Below, piece after piece: positions 24,246 through 34,298 of a stretch of 64,000 nucleotides of DNA (within the stretch, counting starts at the first letter, position 1; every line of letters starts with the position of its first letter). The position numbers were made by a program, and so were the translations under genes. The stretch lies in assembly GCF_017875955.1 (NCBI RefSeq), contig NZ_JAGINK010000001.1, positions 3,626,501 through 3,690,500 on the forward strand, written 5' to 3'. Source of the stretch: Pseudomonas sp. BP8. Lineage in GTDB: Bacteria; Pseudomonadota; Gammaproteobacteria; Pseudomonadales; Pseudomonadaceae. The notes under the pieces are model-generated. The model was not told the origin of the DNA. It made no database searches and saw only the letters and a list, made by a program, of their open reading frames with translations.

Positions 24246-24713
24246 CTATTCATCACACCCCGAGCCCGCACGATGATGAAACTGATAGGCCTTTCCGTCG
24301 TAACGCTGCACCGCAAAACACGTACCGGGACCTCCAATCTGTATATCAGGCCAACCGTCAGCCCCTTTCTCAGGTAGAAACTCGATCACACCACTCCCGC
24401 TGGCCAGCAATTTCCAGTCTGCGTCGGCCTGCTGACTGACCAGATAGAATCCGCTACCGGCAACCCCATAGCACGCTACGCTGCCCTCGGTAATCAGCGC
24501 ATCAGGTCGCCCATCGTCGTTGATGTCGCGCACCAGCTCGATCGTCGCGGGGGTATAGCTGCCCGCCTCCTCTTGTTCGCATTCCGAGCTTCCTGTACCG
24601 AACCCCGCCGCCTTGAATGCCTTGAGTTGTTCGGTGCGCGCAAGCTCGCCCGCCACTGCAGCTGATGTCACGAGCGCGATGCTCATCACGGCCAAGCCAA
24701 CCCTTCCTTGCAT
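24246..24713 (-). CDS. Secreted/periplasmic hypothetical protein
   Basis: A 155-aa protein with an N-terminal signal peptide (V-G-L-A-V-M-S-I-A-L-V-T-S-A-A-V-A-G, cleavage near residue 22). The mature part has D-I-N-D-D-G-R-P-D-A-L-I-T, a Ca-binding-like loop seen in FG-GAP/VCBS-type repeats, and four Cys that could form disulfides. No enzymatic domain recognised. It lies just downstream of hipA on the same strand. Confidence 0.72.
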   Translation of the reverse strand: MQGRVGLAVMSIALVTSAAVAGELARTEQLKAFKAAGFGTGSSECEQEEAGSYTPATIELVRDINDDGRPDALITEGSVACYGVAGSGFYLVSQQADADWKLLASGSGVIEFLPEKGADGWPDIQIGGPGTCFAVQRYDGKAYQFHHRAGSGCDE

Positions 24714-24770
24714 GGTCTGTCTTCCCTTCTGTTTGCCGATAGCCTTGTCTGTCGCGGGGCAACCGGGCTG

Positions 24771-25985
24771 CTATTTACGCAGTCGCTCTGAACTCACCGC
24801 TTCGCGCGCAACACGCAGTTCTTCTCCCTTGAGCCACTGACCGTAATACACCTTCAGCTCCTCATCCCAACTCGCGACGTCATTCAGCACCTGCTCGGCG
24901 GCGTCCAGGCTCAGCGCGAAGTGCTTGTGATGGCTGAGAAGATTGGACCGGCTGATCCGGGTGCCCTCTCGGCCTACCGCCATCGCCAAGGTTTGCGCTG
25001 GCCCCTCATCAAGCAGCGGCAACACGTCGAACATCGGAGAAAGACGCCACTGGCCTCCCCGCCAAAGCACAGCATGGTTGCGCGGGTGGTCGTCGCCGTT
25101 GCCTACCAGCGCGTTGTAGCACATGCGCCTGAAAAGCTCGTGCAGATCTGTGTCCGGTACGCCGCGACGGCGCATTTCATCGGCGACTGAGGCGTACCGC
25201 CAGTCACGGTGGTATTGATCGTTCCACTCCGAGTCGAGCAAGGTCAATGCGCTAAGCATAGGGATGCGCCGTGCCCCCTCGGCAAGGGGGGTACGGTCGA
25301 AGCGCTGGACCAGCAACGTCGGGATCTCTTCAATGCGCAGGGCTGTCTTGGCGACGCTCATGCCTTTAGAAGCAGCGAAGGTCATGCAGGCGTATTCAAT
25401 CGACGGCAGATCGTACTGGTCAAAGCGGTCGCGCGGCTTGGCCAGAATCAGCATGCCGTTATCTTGCAGGGTTCGCTTGGGTCGTGCACCGCCGAGGGAT
25501 GATCGCTGTTGGCGAATGTTGAGGGTCTTGATCGATTGCTCATCCAGCTGACCGTCGTATACCGCCTCACACGCCTCGACAAACTTGGTCAGCCCTTTCA
25601 GCGTTGGAATCGCGCCGTCCCCCAAGCCCGGTGCAGGTACCGGCGAGATCCCGGCCATGAGGTTTCCGATGCGGTCATTGTTTGGCGACTTGAGCAAATA
25701 GTCGATAGGCGCGAGCTCTGGACCGAACGCGCGATGAAGCACGCGCTCGCCCCAGCCATCGGGCATGGCGTCATTGATAAAGCCCGGTATGCCGCGGTTC
25801 TTGGCGATGCCGGTATAGGCTTCAGCGCGTAATGGGTAGTTGATCGGGTCGGGCACCCACCGGCCTCGCGCAACGTGGTCAGGCGCATAGATGAATTCTC
25901 CGAGCTTGCCCTTGAGGGTCAGCCTGCCCAGGGTCAGCAGTTCGCCCGTGTCGGGGTGTTCCATATAGATGTAGGCACGGGACAT
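24771..25985 (-). CDS. hipA: HipA-family Ser/Thr kinase toxin
   Basis: A 404-aa protein of full HipA length. The N-terminal couple-HipA domain is followed by the kinase: S-S-L-G-G-A-R-P-K (162-170, the ATP-binding/autophosphorylation loop), catalytic G-N-G-D-D-H-P-R-N-H (D298) and metal-binding S-P-M-F-D-V-L-P (D320). Known HipA proteins phosphorylate aminoacyl-tRNA synthetases such as GltX; the target here is unknown. Its start overlaps the hipB stop by one base, the usual antitoxin-first order. Confidence 0.92.
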   Translation of the reverse strand: MSRAYIYMEHPDTGELLTLGRLTLKGKLGEFIYAPDHVARGRWVPDPINYPLRAEAYTGIAKNRGIPGFINDAMPDGWGERVLHRAFGPELAPIDYLLKSPNNDRIGNLMAGISPVPAPGLGDGAIPTLKGLTKFVEACEAVYDGQLDEQSIKTLNIRQQRSSLGGARPKRTLQDNGMLILAKPRDRFDQYDLPSIEYACMTFAASKGMSVAKTALRIEEIPTLLVQRFDRTPLAEGARRIPMLSALTLLDSEWNDQYHRDWRYASVADEMRRRGVPDTDLHELFRRMCYNALVGNGDDHPRNHAVLWRGGQWRLSPMFDVLPLLDEGPAQTLAMAVGREGTRISRSNLLSHHKHFALSLDAAEQVLNDVASWDEELKVYYGQWLKGEELRVAREAVSSERLRK

Positions 25986-26329
25986 CAGAAGTCCTCCGGC
26001 TTGGCCTTCGCCAAGCGTACTCGCTTCGATGCAAGGCTTTGGTGTGCACCGTCATGATTGGCGTAGCGGGTGATTTCCGAGGTGTTTTCGATGCCCTGCA
26101 TCGATGCGAAAACCTGTTCCGTGAGGCCCAGTCGCCACAGCACCAGCATGAACGAGCGAAGGTCAACCAACTCTGAGCCGCCCTCGATCTTGCGCAACGT
26201 GTGGGCAGAGATGCCGATAGCCGCTTTGAGGTCTGCCTGGCGTAGACCCAATGAAAGGCGTCTGGCTTTGACCAAAAGCCCGATTTTACCGAGCGTATCG
26301 GCGCAGGCGACAGGGAAAAAATCATCCAT
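25985..26329 (-). CDS. hipB: HipB-like XRE antitoxin
   Basis: 114 aa from the ATG at 26329; the frame continues to 26377 but that would place the operator array inside the gene. HTH: K-A-R-R-L-S-L-G-L-R-Q-A-D-L-K-A-A-I-G-I then S-A-H-T-L-R-K-I-E-G-G. It lies directly upstream of hipA. Three palindromes begin 3 bp before the start, so it probably autorepresses with HipA as corepressor. Confidence 0.85.
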   Translation of the reverse strand: MDDFFPVACADTLGKIGLLVKARRLSLGLRQADLKAAIGISAHTLRKIEGGSELVDLRSFMLVLWRLGLTEQVFASMQGIENTSEITRYANHDGAHQSLASKRVRLAKAKPEDF

Positions 26330-26331
26330 AA

Positions 26332-26370
26332 GGTTAACCACAATTAACGTTAAGCTGAATAAGGTTAACC
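26332..26370. promoter_or_regulatory. hipBA operator array
   Basis: Two GGTTAACC palindromes (26332-26339 and 26363-26370), each inside ATAAGGTTAACCA, flank a third palindrome TTAACGTTAA (26344-26353). Further related halves (TTTAACCTTAT, AATAAGGTC) occur at 26415-26445 toward potE. The arrangement next to hipB fits autoregulation. Confidence 0.7.
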
Positions 26371-26571
26371 ATACCATGCATTATGATTTTGTACGATTGC
26401 GTTAAAGCTCACGAAATTTAACCTTATCCTCAATAAGGTCTACCACTGTTAACTTTAAGGTCTGCCATTCAGTTTCACTCATGACCTTCCAGGCAATACT
26501 GAGCACGTTGGAAACCCGGCTATGCTGGAAGCAGCCCAACCTCGGGCCGCAGCTTTGAGCAGGCATTGGCA

Positions 26572-27918
26572 ATGACTGATTCAAGCAAGAAGATGAGCCT
26601 GATGGGGCTGACGACGCTGGTGACGGTCAACATGATGGGCTCTGGCATCATCATGCTGCCGACCAACATGGCGCAGTTGGGCGCGGTGTCACTGCTGTCA
26701 TGGATCTTCACCGCGATCGGCTCGATGGCGATTGCCTACTGTTTCGCCCAGTGCGGGATCTTCGGCCCGCGCTCGGGAGGCTTGTCGGCCTACACCGAAC
26801 AAGCCCACGCGAAGTCAGGCTTCTTCCTCTGTTCCTACCTGTACTTTCTCTCGCTGGCAATCGCCAACGTCGCGGTGGCGATATCGGCGGTGGGCTATAT
26901 GACGGCGTTCGTGCCTTGGCTGGGCACCGGCGCCATGCCACTGTTCTTCGGCACGGTGGGGTTGATCTGGCTGACCATCGTGGCCAACTTCGGCGGCCCC
27001 AACATCACCGGCAAGATCGGCGCAATCACCGTCTGGGGGGTGATCATCCCGGTGGCGGGGTTGAGCATCATCGGCTGGTTCTGGTTCAAGCCTGAACTGC
27101 TCCAGGCTGCCTGGAACCCAAATGAATTGCCGCTATCGGATGCCATTGGCAAGGCCATACCGCTGACCCTGTGGGCATTTCTTGGCATGGAGTCGGCCGC
27201 GCAAGCGTCTGACGCGGTCGAGAACCCCAAGCGCGATGTGCCGCTGGCGTGCCTGTTCGGCACCCTGGGCGCGGCTGTGGTGTACATACTCTCGACCACG
27301 GTCATTCAAGGCATCATCCCCAATCCGGAGCTAGCCAACTCCTCAGCGCCTTTCGCCCTGGTCTACGCCAAGATGTTCAGCCCGTTGGTGGGCGATATCG
27401 TCATGGCGTTGGCGGTCATGGCCTGTATCGGTTCGCTGCTGGGCTGGCAGTTCACCCTGGCCCAGACCGCCAAGATGACCGCTGACCAAAATCTTTTCCT
27501 CAAGCTGTTCAGCAAGGTCAACAGGCTGGGCGCACCGGTCATTGGCATGATCGTGTGCGGCCTGCTTCAGACAGTAATGGCCGTGTCGACCGTTTCACCC
27601 AATGCCAGTGCGCAGTTCAGCAAGCTGGTGAATCTTGCCGCAGTGACCAACTTGATCCCCTACGTCACGGCGCTGACCGGGCTGCTGGTGATCATGTACA
27701 AGGCGCAAGTGTCACCAGCGGTGTACTCGCGCAACCTGCTCGTTCTGCTGATTGCCGTCGGCTATTCGCTGTATGCCTTGTATGCCTGCGGTATGGAGGC
27801 CTTGTTCGGTGGCTTGTTGGTGCTCGCCTTTGGCTATCTGCTCTACGGCTTCCTCGCCAAACGCTTCGTTTATCCGTCAGCCGGCGACGTTAATGGCGCG
27901 CGCGACCATTCAACCTGA
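26572..27918 (+). CDS. potE: PotE-type putrescine/ornithine antiporter (APC family)
   Basis: 448 aa from ATG 26572 (a TTG two codons earlier is open but less likely). It is an APC-superfamily transporter with about 12 hydrophobic helices. The first helix has the family G-S-G-I-I-M-L-P (substrate-contact region of TM1), and W-A-F-L-G-M-E-S-A-A matches TM6 of PotE/CadB-like carriers. Length is close to E. coli PotE. Polyamine specificity is inferred from resemblance. No decarboxylase gene is adjacent. Confidence 0.75.
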   Translation: MTDSSKKMSLMGLTTLVTVNMMGSGIIMLPTNMAQLGAVSLLSWIFTAIGSMAIAYCFAQCGIFGPRSGGLSAYTEQAHAKSGFFLCSYLYFLSLAIANVAVAISAVGYMTAFVPWLGTGAMPLFFGTVGLIWLTIVANFGGPNITGKIGAITVWGVIIPVAGLSIIGWFWFKPELLQAAWNPNELPLSDAIGKAIPLTLWAFLGMESAAQASDAVENPKRDVPLACLFGTLGAAVVYILSTTVIQGIIPNPELANSSAPFALVYAKMFSPLVGDIVMALAVMACIGSLLGWQFTLAQTAKMTADQNLFLKLFSKVNRLGAPVIGMIVCGLLQTVMAVSTVSPNASAQFSKLVNLAAVTNLIPYVTALTGLLVIMYKAQVSPAVYSRNLLVLLIAVGYSLYALYACGMEALFGGLLVLAFGYLLYGFLAKRFVYPSAGDVNGARDHST

Positions 27919-28015
27919 TGCCCGCTGGTCGGGGGTTGAGGCCAGCGTTGGATCAATCTGCGCTAGCGTTTGTTCTCAATAGATGAGAGTGATCAATGAA
28001 CCGGAGGAAGGTGAT

Positions 28016-28186
28016 ATGCGCAATACACTCAAGGCAGGTGGCGGCAACGTCGAAGATGATTGGCCGGAGCTGGAGCCGGATCGACGCAATGACCAGGTCG
28101 ACGATCCGGATGCCGACCCCAATCTCACCGATGAAGACCAGAATCGGCCAGGGGTACCGGCGAGTGACCCTGAGTCTGGAGCTTGA
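28016..28186 (+). CDS. Small acidic hypothetical protein
   Basis: A 56-aa, Asp/Glu/Pro-rich, probably disordered protein (W-P-E-L-E-P-D-R-R-N-D-Q-V-D-D-P-D-A-D-P). GGAGG 7 nt before the ATG at 28016 sets the start. It resembles other short acidic pseudomonad stress-type proteins in composition (compare 36023 and 55353). Function unknown. Confidence 0.65.
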   Translation: MRNTLKAGGGNVEDDWPELEPDRRNDQVDDPDADPNLTDEDQNRPGVPASDPESGA

Positions 28187-28202
28187 TGCATAGACGTGCG
28201 TC

Positions 28203-28221
28203 GGGGCCGCGTAGCGGCCCC
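28203..28221. terminator. Strong hairpin between convergent genes
   Basis: GGGGCCGC-GTA-GCGGCCCC forms an 8-bp GC stem with a 3-nt loop between the 28016 gene (+) and the DUF6555-like gene (-). It is probably a bidirectional terminator. T-tract is weak. Confidence 0.65.
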
Positions 28222-28225
28222 ACGT

Positions 28226-28513
28226 TTATACGGTAGGTCGGGTAGTCTGGGTATCATCCTCAGTGACCGGTGGCGCCGCCGGCCGAGTCCCCGACAACCG
28301 CCAACTCACGTCGCTGATCCCGTATCGCTCGGCCATGGGCCTACTCACCTTGCGAATTTTTTCCCGGCCAAACTTGGGAATAATACCGATACCGGCATCG
28401 CAACTGGCCCAGTGCCAAGCCTCAGCGTTATCCATCCTTTCCAGCCGAATGATAAAGCTGCGCTGCTGGTCATGCAGCCGATAATCGATGATGTAAAGCT
28501 GTGGTGCTGGCAT
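28226..28513 (-). CDS. DUF6555-like hypothetical protein
   Basis: 95 aa from the ATG at 28513, which has AGGAGG 8 nt upstream; the frame is open to 28549. The core Q-L-Y-I-I-D-Y-R-L-H-D-Q-Q-R-S-F-I-I-R, A-E-A-W-H-W-A-S-C-D-A-G-I-G and K-V-S-R-P-M-A-E-R-Y-G-I-S-D-V-S-W matches a small protein widespread in Pseudomonas that I recall as DUF6555. No function is known. Confidence 0.75.
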   Translation of the reverse strand: MPAPQLYIIDYRLHDQQRSFIIRLERMDNAEAWHWASCDAGIGIIPKFGREKIRKVSRPMAERYGISDVSWRLSGTRPAAPPVTEDDTQTTRPTV

Positions 28514-28626
28514 CTCAGGGGCCTCCTCTTCTCCATGGATGACAAGCAATGGATCAGGGCTTGGCGTGAAAATTCAAAACTTTTGCAACACGCTGAACGA
28601 GTGGTCAGGTGGCCAATAGCCTGCTC

Positions 28627-29166
28627 CTAGCTACCGGCCGGATCGAGCTGCAGGAACAGGCAATAACCGCCCAGAACGAACCAGAACACCAGGAACAACC
28701 ACGGTGCTCGAATCGAGAACATCAGCGACTTGCGATAGCCGCGGTGGCTGGACTCCGTTTCGCTGAACAACGGCCAATCGTCATACGCCCTACCGATACT
28801 CGGCTCGCTGTGCAGCAGCTGACTCTGCTTGAAGTGCCAGTGGTCAATGATGCCGTAAGCCGCTCTGATGCCAGGCCATGCGTTGAGAGAGCTGACTACA
28901 CCCAGTAGCGCCAGAAACGGTGGCACGATCAAGGTAAACTGCCCTCCCCACTTCGGGTTGAGATTGCCCATGCAGGAAATGAACGCGATCACCAGAAACG
29001 ACTGGGCCGCCAGGAAGGCATCCGTACGGTTGGCCAGAATGGTGGTTTCGTACTGGATCTCACGGCGGTAGAACTCCAGGCGCTCCCGTGGCGTTTCAAA
29101 CAGCGGTCCCTGCTCCGGGGGGTGCAGGTCTTCGCTGTTGACTGAGGTGATGATGCGTTCCGACAT
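28627..29166 (-). CDS. Hypothetical membrane protein
   Basis: A 179-aa protein. After a soluble N-terminus (E-R-L-E-F-Y-R-R-E-I-Q-Y-E-T at 28-41) come two hydrophobic segments (about 52-68 and 76-93) and a third near the C-terminus (W-L-F-L-V-F-W-F-V-L-G-G-Y-C-L-F-L). The Y-E-x-x-x-L-A-N-R-T-D-A-F-L start of the first helix is distinctive. No named family recognised. The ATG is 9 nt past the stop of the Zn alcohol dehydrogenase gene, so the two form an operon. Confidence 0.75.
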   Translation of the reverse strand: MSERIITSVNSEDLHPPEQGPLFETPRERLEFYRREIQYETTILANRTDAFLAAQSFLVIAFISCMGNLNPKWGGQFTLIVPPFLALLGVVSSLNAWPGIRAAYGIIDHWHFKQSQLLHSEPSIGRAYDDWPLFSETESSHRGYRKSLMFSIRAPWLFLVFWFVLGGYCLFLQLDPAGS

Positions 29167-29175
29167 AGGGTTCTC

Positions 29176-30378
29176 TTAAGGATGGGGACTGAGCACGGCA
29201 TCGGCTGCCTCGCCGGGGACCATGATCACCTTGCGGCAGCGCTCCTGTTGCTCATCAAAAATTTCGTAGCCGCGCACCGCGTCTTCCAGCGCCAGCCGAT
29301 GGGTGATGATGGCTTCAGGACGCAAACGGCCGGCTTCGATATGCTCGAGCAGATCTGGCAGATAACGGTGTACGTGGGTCTGGCCCATGCGGAAGGTCAG
29401 GCCCTTGTCGAACGCATCGCCAAACAGGAAACCGTGAATAAAGCCTGCGTATACCCCTGGCACACTGACCACGCCGCCGCGGCGCACGGCCGCCATGCTC
29501 TGGCGCAAAGCCTTGCCGCTGCTGCCTTCGAGCTTGAGCGCAGTGAGTACCGACTCGGCGGTGCTGCCTTTGGCCTCGAAGCCGACCGCATCGATCACGG
29601 CATCCACGCCGCGCATGCCTTTGGTCTGGCGAATGATGGTGTCGGCAGGGTCGTCGTCGTGAGAAAAGTCGATGGGGATTACGCCGTAAGCGGCGCGTGC
29701 GTAGTCCAGGCGATAACCGCACTCATCGACCATGAAGATCTGCTCGACCCCAAGCATCTGCGCGCAGGCTGCCGACAGCAGCCCCACTGGGCCTGCGCCA
29801 AAGATCGCCAGTGACGAGCCCTGGCCGACTTCGGCATTGAGCACTGCTTGCCAGGCGGTGGGCAGGATATCCGAGAGGAATAGCACCTTCTCATCTGCAA
29901 GGTGCCCGGGGACCTTGAATGGCCCTGCGTTGGCCTTGGGCACACGCACATAGTCGGCCTGCCCGCCGGGGATGCCTCCATACAGGTGGCTATAACCGAA
30001 CAGCGCCGCGCCCGGCGGGATGGCCTTCTTGTTGAGGATCGCACCGCGGCCGGTGTTGGTGGTTTCGCAGGCGGCGAACAGATCGTGCTGGCAGAAAAAA
30101 CAGTTGCCGCAGGCGATCACAAAGGGGATCACCACCCGATCACCCGGTTTGACGGAGGTCACCTCGCTGCCGACTTCCTCGACGACCCCCATGAATTCAT
30201 GCCCAAGGATATCGCCCGCCTCAACGGCGGGAATCTTGCCACGGTACAGGTGCAGGTCTGAGCCGCAGATGGCCGTGGCGGTCACCCGTAGCACTATGTC
30301 GTCATTCTCCTGGATCGCCGGGTCGGGTACGGTGTCGACACGTACATCCCCGGAACCGTGATAGGTCAATGCGCGCAT
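29176..30378 (-). CDS. Zinc-dependent alcohol dehydrogenase (formaldehyde/threonine dehydrogenase-like)
   Basis: 400 aa from the ATG at 30378, with AAGGAG 8 nt upstream. Catalytic zinc: C-G-S-D near residue 38 and G-H-E-F-M; structural zinc: [15 protein letters not shown]. The Rossmann motif is G-A-G-P-V-G. The long insert and overall pattern fit the FdhA-like group of glutathione-independent formaldehyde dehydrogenases, but the substrate is not certain. First gene of an operon with the membrane protein at 28627. Confidence 0.85.
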   Translation of the reverse strand: MRALTYHGSGDVRVDTVPDPAIQENDDIVLRVTATAICGSDLHLYRGKIPAVEAGDILGHEFMGVVEEVGSEVTSVKPGDRVVIPFVIACGNCFFCQHDLFAACETTNTGRGAILNKKAIPPGAALFGYSHLYGGIPGGQADYVRVPKANAGPFKVPGHLADEKVLFLSDILPTAWQAVLNAEVGQGSSLAIFGAGPVGLLSAACAQMLGVEQIFMVDECGYRLDYARAAYGVIPIDFSHDDDPADTIIRQTKGMRGVDAVIDAVGFEAKGSTAESVLTALKLEGSSGKALRQSMAAVRRGGVVSVPGVYAGFIHGFLFGDAFDKGLTFRMGQTHVHRYLPDLLEHIEAGRLRPEAIITHRLALEDAVRGYEIFDEQQERCRKVIMVPGEAADAVLSPHP

Positions 30379-30524
30379 GCTCGGATCTCCTTGGCATGAA
30401 TTGTTTTTTTCCACTCGCTACGAGCGGTTCATTTCGGTCAGGACTCACTGTGGATCGCATCGAGCTGACGAACGGTACAAGCCTACTGTGGCAACTTCTC
30501 GGGGCTGCTCCCACCACGCAAGCC

Positions 30525-31076
30525 TCAGGCGTGAACACTCCACTGAATATCTTGCGAATCGATCGGCCGCTCATCGATAGCATGGATCATCCCGCTCTCC
30601 AGCGCCTCCTCCGGGCCCAAAATTCGTGGATAAGCCATCAGGTACTTGTCAACGTCCAGGACTTCGCTGGCCCCCTGCGTACGCTGCGCGACAATCTCGG
30701 CATACAGGCGCAGGTCATAGTCCAGGCTCATCGCGTACTCAGCCATCCGCGCATGGTCCACCGACCCGTGTAATGTCCAGTGGAACGGGTGAAAGAGAAA
30801 CTTGCTCAATGCACACGCCGTGCGATGGGCGCCTGCCAGGAAGATGATGTTGCCCATCGACTCCACCGTCCCCAGGTTGTGCGTATGCACCGGCACCGGC
30901 AAGGACCGCAGGAAGTTGTACAGGGTGAAGCCATAGCTGCATTCCCCGCCCATGGTGGCGACATTCAACTGAATGACATCGGGCTTCTGCTGAAGGATCT
31001 TCGAGCAACTGTTGATCAGATTGCCGCAGGTAGACGAATTGATCGGGCCGGTGAAGTGGATGATATGCCTGGTCAT
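30525..31076 (-). CDS. ClpP-like (peptidase S14) protein
   Basis: A 183-aa ClpP-fold protein. G-T-V-E-S-M-G-N-I-I-F-L-A-G-A-H-R carries the nucleophile-position Ser, and F-L-F-H-P-F-H carries the His, so Ser and His are kept, although the motifs diverge from house-keeping ClpP (usual G-x-A-A-S-M-x and M-I-H-Q-P). The N-terminus M-T-R-H-I-I-H-F-T-G-P-I-N lacks the ClpP propeptide. No Clp ATPase is adjacent. It may be an alternative protease subunit. Confidence 0.8.
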   Translation of the reverse strand: MTRHIIHFTGPINSSTCGNLINSCSKILQQKPDVIQLNVATMGGECSYGFTLYNFLRSLPVPVHTHNLGTVESMGNIIFLAGAHRTACALSKFLFHPFHWTLHGSVDHARMAEYAMSLDYDLRLYAEIVAQRTQGASEVLDVDKYLMAYPRILGPEEALESGMIHAIDERPIDSQDIQWSVHA

Positions 31077-31399
31077 GCTTGCCTCCGCTTGACGTGCAGG
31101 TCGTCGCTGTCGCGGTTCTGCGTGTTCGGGATCAGAAACACCTCAGAAACGTGATGATGGTCGTTGAAGTATTGATCACCCGCTGCCCCGTGTCGTTGAA
31201 ATCGGGGTGTTCTCCACGCAAGTTGCGCAGGCAACGTGCATTCCCTCCCTGCGGTGGAAGCGTGCGTGGCGGCAAAGTTCAACCCATGCGCCCCTCTGGT
31301 GCCGGGCCGCTGGTCAAATCCTGATGAACCCTTGAGCGCTCGCGACAGTCGCAATTCATGGATCGCCTGATTCCCGTTCCCTGGATTGAAGGAGGTAGT
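31077..31399. other. Intergenic region, no feature seen
   Basis: 323 bp between the divergent ClpP-like and DUF72 genes. It contains the promoters of both by position, but no repeat, hairpin or small gene that I can support. Confidence 0.5.
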
Positions 31400-32317
31400 G
31401 TGAGCGAGATCCGTATCGGTATTTCAGGCTGGCGTTACGCCCCTTGGCGCAAGGACTTCTACCCCGAAGGCTTGCGCCAGGACAGCGAACTCGCATTTGC
31501 CTCGCGGGCGGTCAACAGCATCGAGATCAATGGCTCGTTCTACAGCCTGCAGACGCCCGATCGCTACCGCCACTGGGCCGAACAAACGCCCGACGACTTC
31601 GTGTTTTCGATCAAAGGTCCGCGTTACATCAGCCATGTGCGAAGGCTCAAGGACATTGATGAACCGCTGGCCAACTTTTTTGCCTCTGGCCCGCTGCTGC
31701 TGGGCGACAAGCTGGGGCCGATCCTCTGGCAGTTTCCCCCGAACATGACCTACGACGAAGCACGCTTTGCCGATTTTCTCGGGCTGCTGCCCACTGATCG
31801 CAAGGCAGCTCGGCGTCTGGCCGGGCAATGCGCAGAACGCCTGCAAGGCAATGGAGGTACGGACATCACCGGCGATGCGCGGCTGCGGTACGCCGTCGAG
31901 ATTCGCAACGAGAGCTTCTTGTGTGAGTCGTTCATCAAACTCTTGCGTGCCCACAACGTCGCGCTGGTTGTTGCCGACAGTGCTGGCAAATGGCCGTATA
32001 TAGAGGATGTCACGGCGGATTTCATCTACATGCGTCTGCACGGCGACGTCGAGCTCTACAGCAGTGGCTACACCGCCCGCGCCCTGCGTCGTTGGCGCAT
32101 GCGTATCGAGGCCTGGAGCCGTGGCGAACAACCGGACGATGCCCATTTAGTGGTTGAACAGGGGCCGCGCAAACGTCGCTCCCGCGATGTGTATTGCTAC
32201 TTTGACAACGATCAGAAGGTGCATGCGCCGTTCGATGCGCGGCGCATGCTGTCCAAGCTCAAGCTGGACGGGGAGCTGGTCACCGAGCCCGGCGTGGAAC
32301 CGGAGGTTCACCTGTGA
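31400..32317 (+). CDS. DUF72-domain protein
   Basis: 305 aa from a GTG at 31400 with GAAGGAGG 4 nt upstream; an ATG at 31358 is open but lacks an SD. DUF72 (TIM-barrel-like) hallmarks: [11 protein letters not shown] near the start, [41 protein letters not shown]. Biochemical function unknown. It overlaps the ybhP-like gene by 4 nt and heads the membrane-lipid operon. Confidence 0.88.
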   Translation: MSEIRIGISGWRYAPWRKDFYPEGLRQDSELAFASRAVNSIEINGSFYSLQTPDRYRHWAEQTPDDFVFSIKGPRYISHVRRLKDIDEPLANFFASGPLLLGDKLGPILWQFPPNMTYDEARFADFLGLLPTDRKAARRLAGQCAERLQGNGGTDITGDARLRYAVEIRNESFLCESFIKLLRAHNVALVVADSAGKWPYIEDVTADFIYMRLHGDVELYSSGYTARALRRWRMRIEAWSRGEQPDDAHLVVEQGPRKRRSRDVYCYFDNDQKVHAPFDARRMLSKLKLDGELVTEPGVEPEVHL

Positions 32318-33099
32318 ATTCGACCTTCCCCGCCCCTGGGCAGATCATCCACTCGAGCACTGCGGTGCATCGCCTGAATGTGCTGACGATCAACGTGCAC
32401 AAAGGCTTCACCTTCTTCAATCGGCGGTTCATCCTGCCTGAACTGCGCGAGGCGGTGCGGGCCACCGGCGCCGACCTGGTGTTTCTCCAGGAAGTGCACG
32501 GTAGCCACCAACAACATGCTGAACGTCACCCCGGCTGGCCCCAGACGCCGCAATACGAATTTCTGGCCGATAGCATGTGGCCGCAGTTTGCCTACGGCCG
32601 CAATGCGGTGTACCCGCACGGTGATCATGGCAATGCCCTGCTGTCCAAGTATCCGATTACTGAGTACCGCAATCTGGATGTGTCAATCGATGGCAACGAA
32701 CAGCGGGGCCTTCTGCATTGCCGCCTCGAGGTAGCCGGCCATCGCGAGGTCCATGCGGTATGTGTGCACCTGGGCCTGCGCGAGGCACATCGTCAGCGCC
32801 AGGTGCAATTGCTGCTTGAACTGCTCGACAGCCTGCCGGCGCAGGCGCCGGTGATTATTGCGGGCGATTTCAATGATTGGCGGCTCAAAGCCGACGCAGT
32901 GCTCTCCCAGCGTCTGGTAGAGGCCTTTGGCGAGCGCTTCGGTACGCCGGCGCGCAGCTTCCCGGCGCGGATGCCGCTGCTGCGCCTGGACCGCATCTAT
33001 CTGCGCAATGCAATGCCTTGCAGCGCGCAGGTGTTGAGTAAATATCCATGGTCGCACCTTTCAGACCATGCTCCCTTGGCCGCGGAGATAAGCCTTTGA
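32314..33099 (+). CDS. Endonuclease/exonuclease/phosphatase-family protein (YbhP-like)
   Basis: A 261-aa EEP-superfamily metal-dependent phosphoesterase with a GTG start overlapping the DUF72 stop. Motifs: [13 protein letters not shown] (metal Glu), [14 protein letters not shown] (catalytic D-x-N) and S-D-H-A-P-L (terminal D-H). Order with clsB and a YbhN-like gene mirrors E. coli ybhP-ybhO-ybhN, suggesting a phospholipid-linked rather than DNA substrate. Confidence 0.85.
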   Translation: MNSTFPAPGQIIHSSTAVHRLNVLTINVHKGFTFFNRRFILPELREAVRATGADLVFLQEVHGSHQQHAERHPGWPQTPQYEFLADSMWPQFAYGRNAVYPHGDHGNALLSKYPITEYRNLDVSIDGNEQRGLLHCRLEVAGHREVHAVCVHLGLREAHRQRQVQLLLELLDSLPAQAPVIIAGDFNDWRLKADAVLSQRLVEAFGERFGTPARSFPARMPLLRLDRIYLRNAMPCSAQVLSKYPWSHLSDHAPLAAEISL

Positions 33100-34298
33100 A
33101 AACACCCTGGACAGACGGTAACAGCGTAGAGCTGCTGATCAATGGCGAGCAATATTACCCGCGCGTGTTCGAGGCCATGGCCCAGGCACGGGAAGAGATA
33201 CTCCTGGAAACCTTCATCATCTATGAAGACAAGGTCGGCAAGCAGCTTCAGCAGGTGCTGATCGAGGCCGCCGGGCGTGGCGTGCGTGTCGAGGTCGCCG
33301 TCGATGGCTACGGCACGGCAGACCTGACCCCGCAGTACATATCGGCCATGACCGAAGCGGGCGTGCGCTTTCATGCATTCGACCCGCAACCGCGGTTGGT
33401 GGGCATGCGTACCAACCTGTTCCGCCGTTTGCACCGCAAGATCGTCGTCATCGATGGTGCGCGGGCGTTTATTGGCGGGATCAACTACTGCCTCGATCAC
33501 TTGGGCGAGTTCGGCCCGATGGCCAAACAGGACTATGCGGTAGAGGTGGTCGGGCCGGTAGTGGCGCAGGTCCACGCTTCCAGTCGGCGCCTGATGGCGC
33601 CAGTGCTGGAACCGTCAAGCCAGGTGCAGCCGGTGACAACACCCGCCGGCCAGGCCAGCGCGGTACTGGTGGAGCGCGACAATACCCAGCACCGCACCGA
33701 CATCGAACAGCAGTACCTGATTGAGTTCCGCAAGGCCAAGCAACGCATCGTTGTCGCCAATGCCTACTTCTTCCCCGGCTACCGTTTGCTGCGCGAATTG
33801 CGCAATGCCGCCCGGCGTGGCGTCGAGGTCACCCTGATCCTTCAGGGTCAGCCAGACATGCGCTGGGTGCGAGCCTTGTCACGGCTGCTCTACAACTACC
33901 TGCTCCGCGACAACGTGCGCATTCATGAGTACTGCCAGCGGCCCCTGCACGGCAAGGTGGCACTGGTGGATGACGAGTGGTCGACGGTCGGTTCGAGCAA
34001 CCTTGATCCGCTCAGCCTGTCGCTCAACCTGGAAGCGAATCTGTTGATTCGTGATCGCGCATTCAACCAGTTGCTTTACGAGCACCTCAACGGGTTGGCC
34101 CTGGAGCAATGCAAGGCGGTCACGCTGGAGCGCATGATTCGTGGCTACTGGTGGCGCGCGCCGTTGATCTTCATGGGCTTCCACCTTACGCGTTTCTTCC
34201 CGCGGGTTGCCGGCTGGTTCCCGGCCCATCGGCCCCACCTGCAATCATTGCAACCGGAAGCCGAAACGCACGTTGACCTTCACGAGGGCAAGACCTGA
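33096..34298 (+). CDS. clsB: Cardiolipin synthase B-type phospholipase D enzyme
   Basis: 400 aa from a TTG at 33096 (GGAGATAAGCC before it, overlapping the previous stop). Two PLD active sites: [18 protein letters not shown] and [18 protein letters not shown]. No membrane helix, as in ClsB/YbhO. ClsB makes cardiolipin at the inner membrane by transphosphatidylation. Coupled with ybhP-like and ybhN-like genes. Confidence 0.9.
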   Translation: MKTPWTDGNSVELLINGEQYYPRVFEAMAQAREEILLETFIIYEDKVGKQLQQVLIEAAGRGVRVEVAVDGYGTADLTPQYISAMTEAGVRFHAFDPQPRLVGMRTNLFRRLHRKIVVIDGARAFIGGINYCLDHLGEFGPMAKQDYAVEVVGPVVAQVHASSRRLMAPVLEPSSQVQPVTTPAGQASAVLVERDNTQHRTDIEQQYLIEFRKAKQRIVVANAYFFPGYRLLRELRNAARRGVEVTLILQGQPDMRWVRALSRLLYNYLLRDNVRIHEYCQRPLHGKVALVDDEWSTVGSSNLDPLSLSLNLEANLLIRDRAFNQLLYEHLNGLALEQCKAVTLERMIRGYWWRAPLIFMGFHLTRFFPRVAGWFPAHRPHLQSLQPEAETHVDLHEGKT

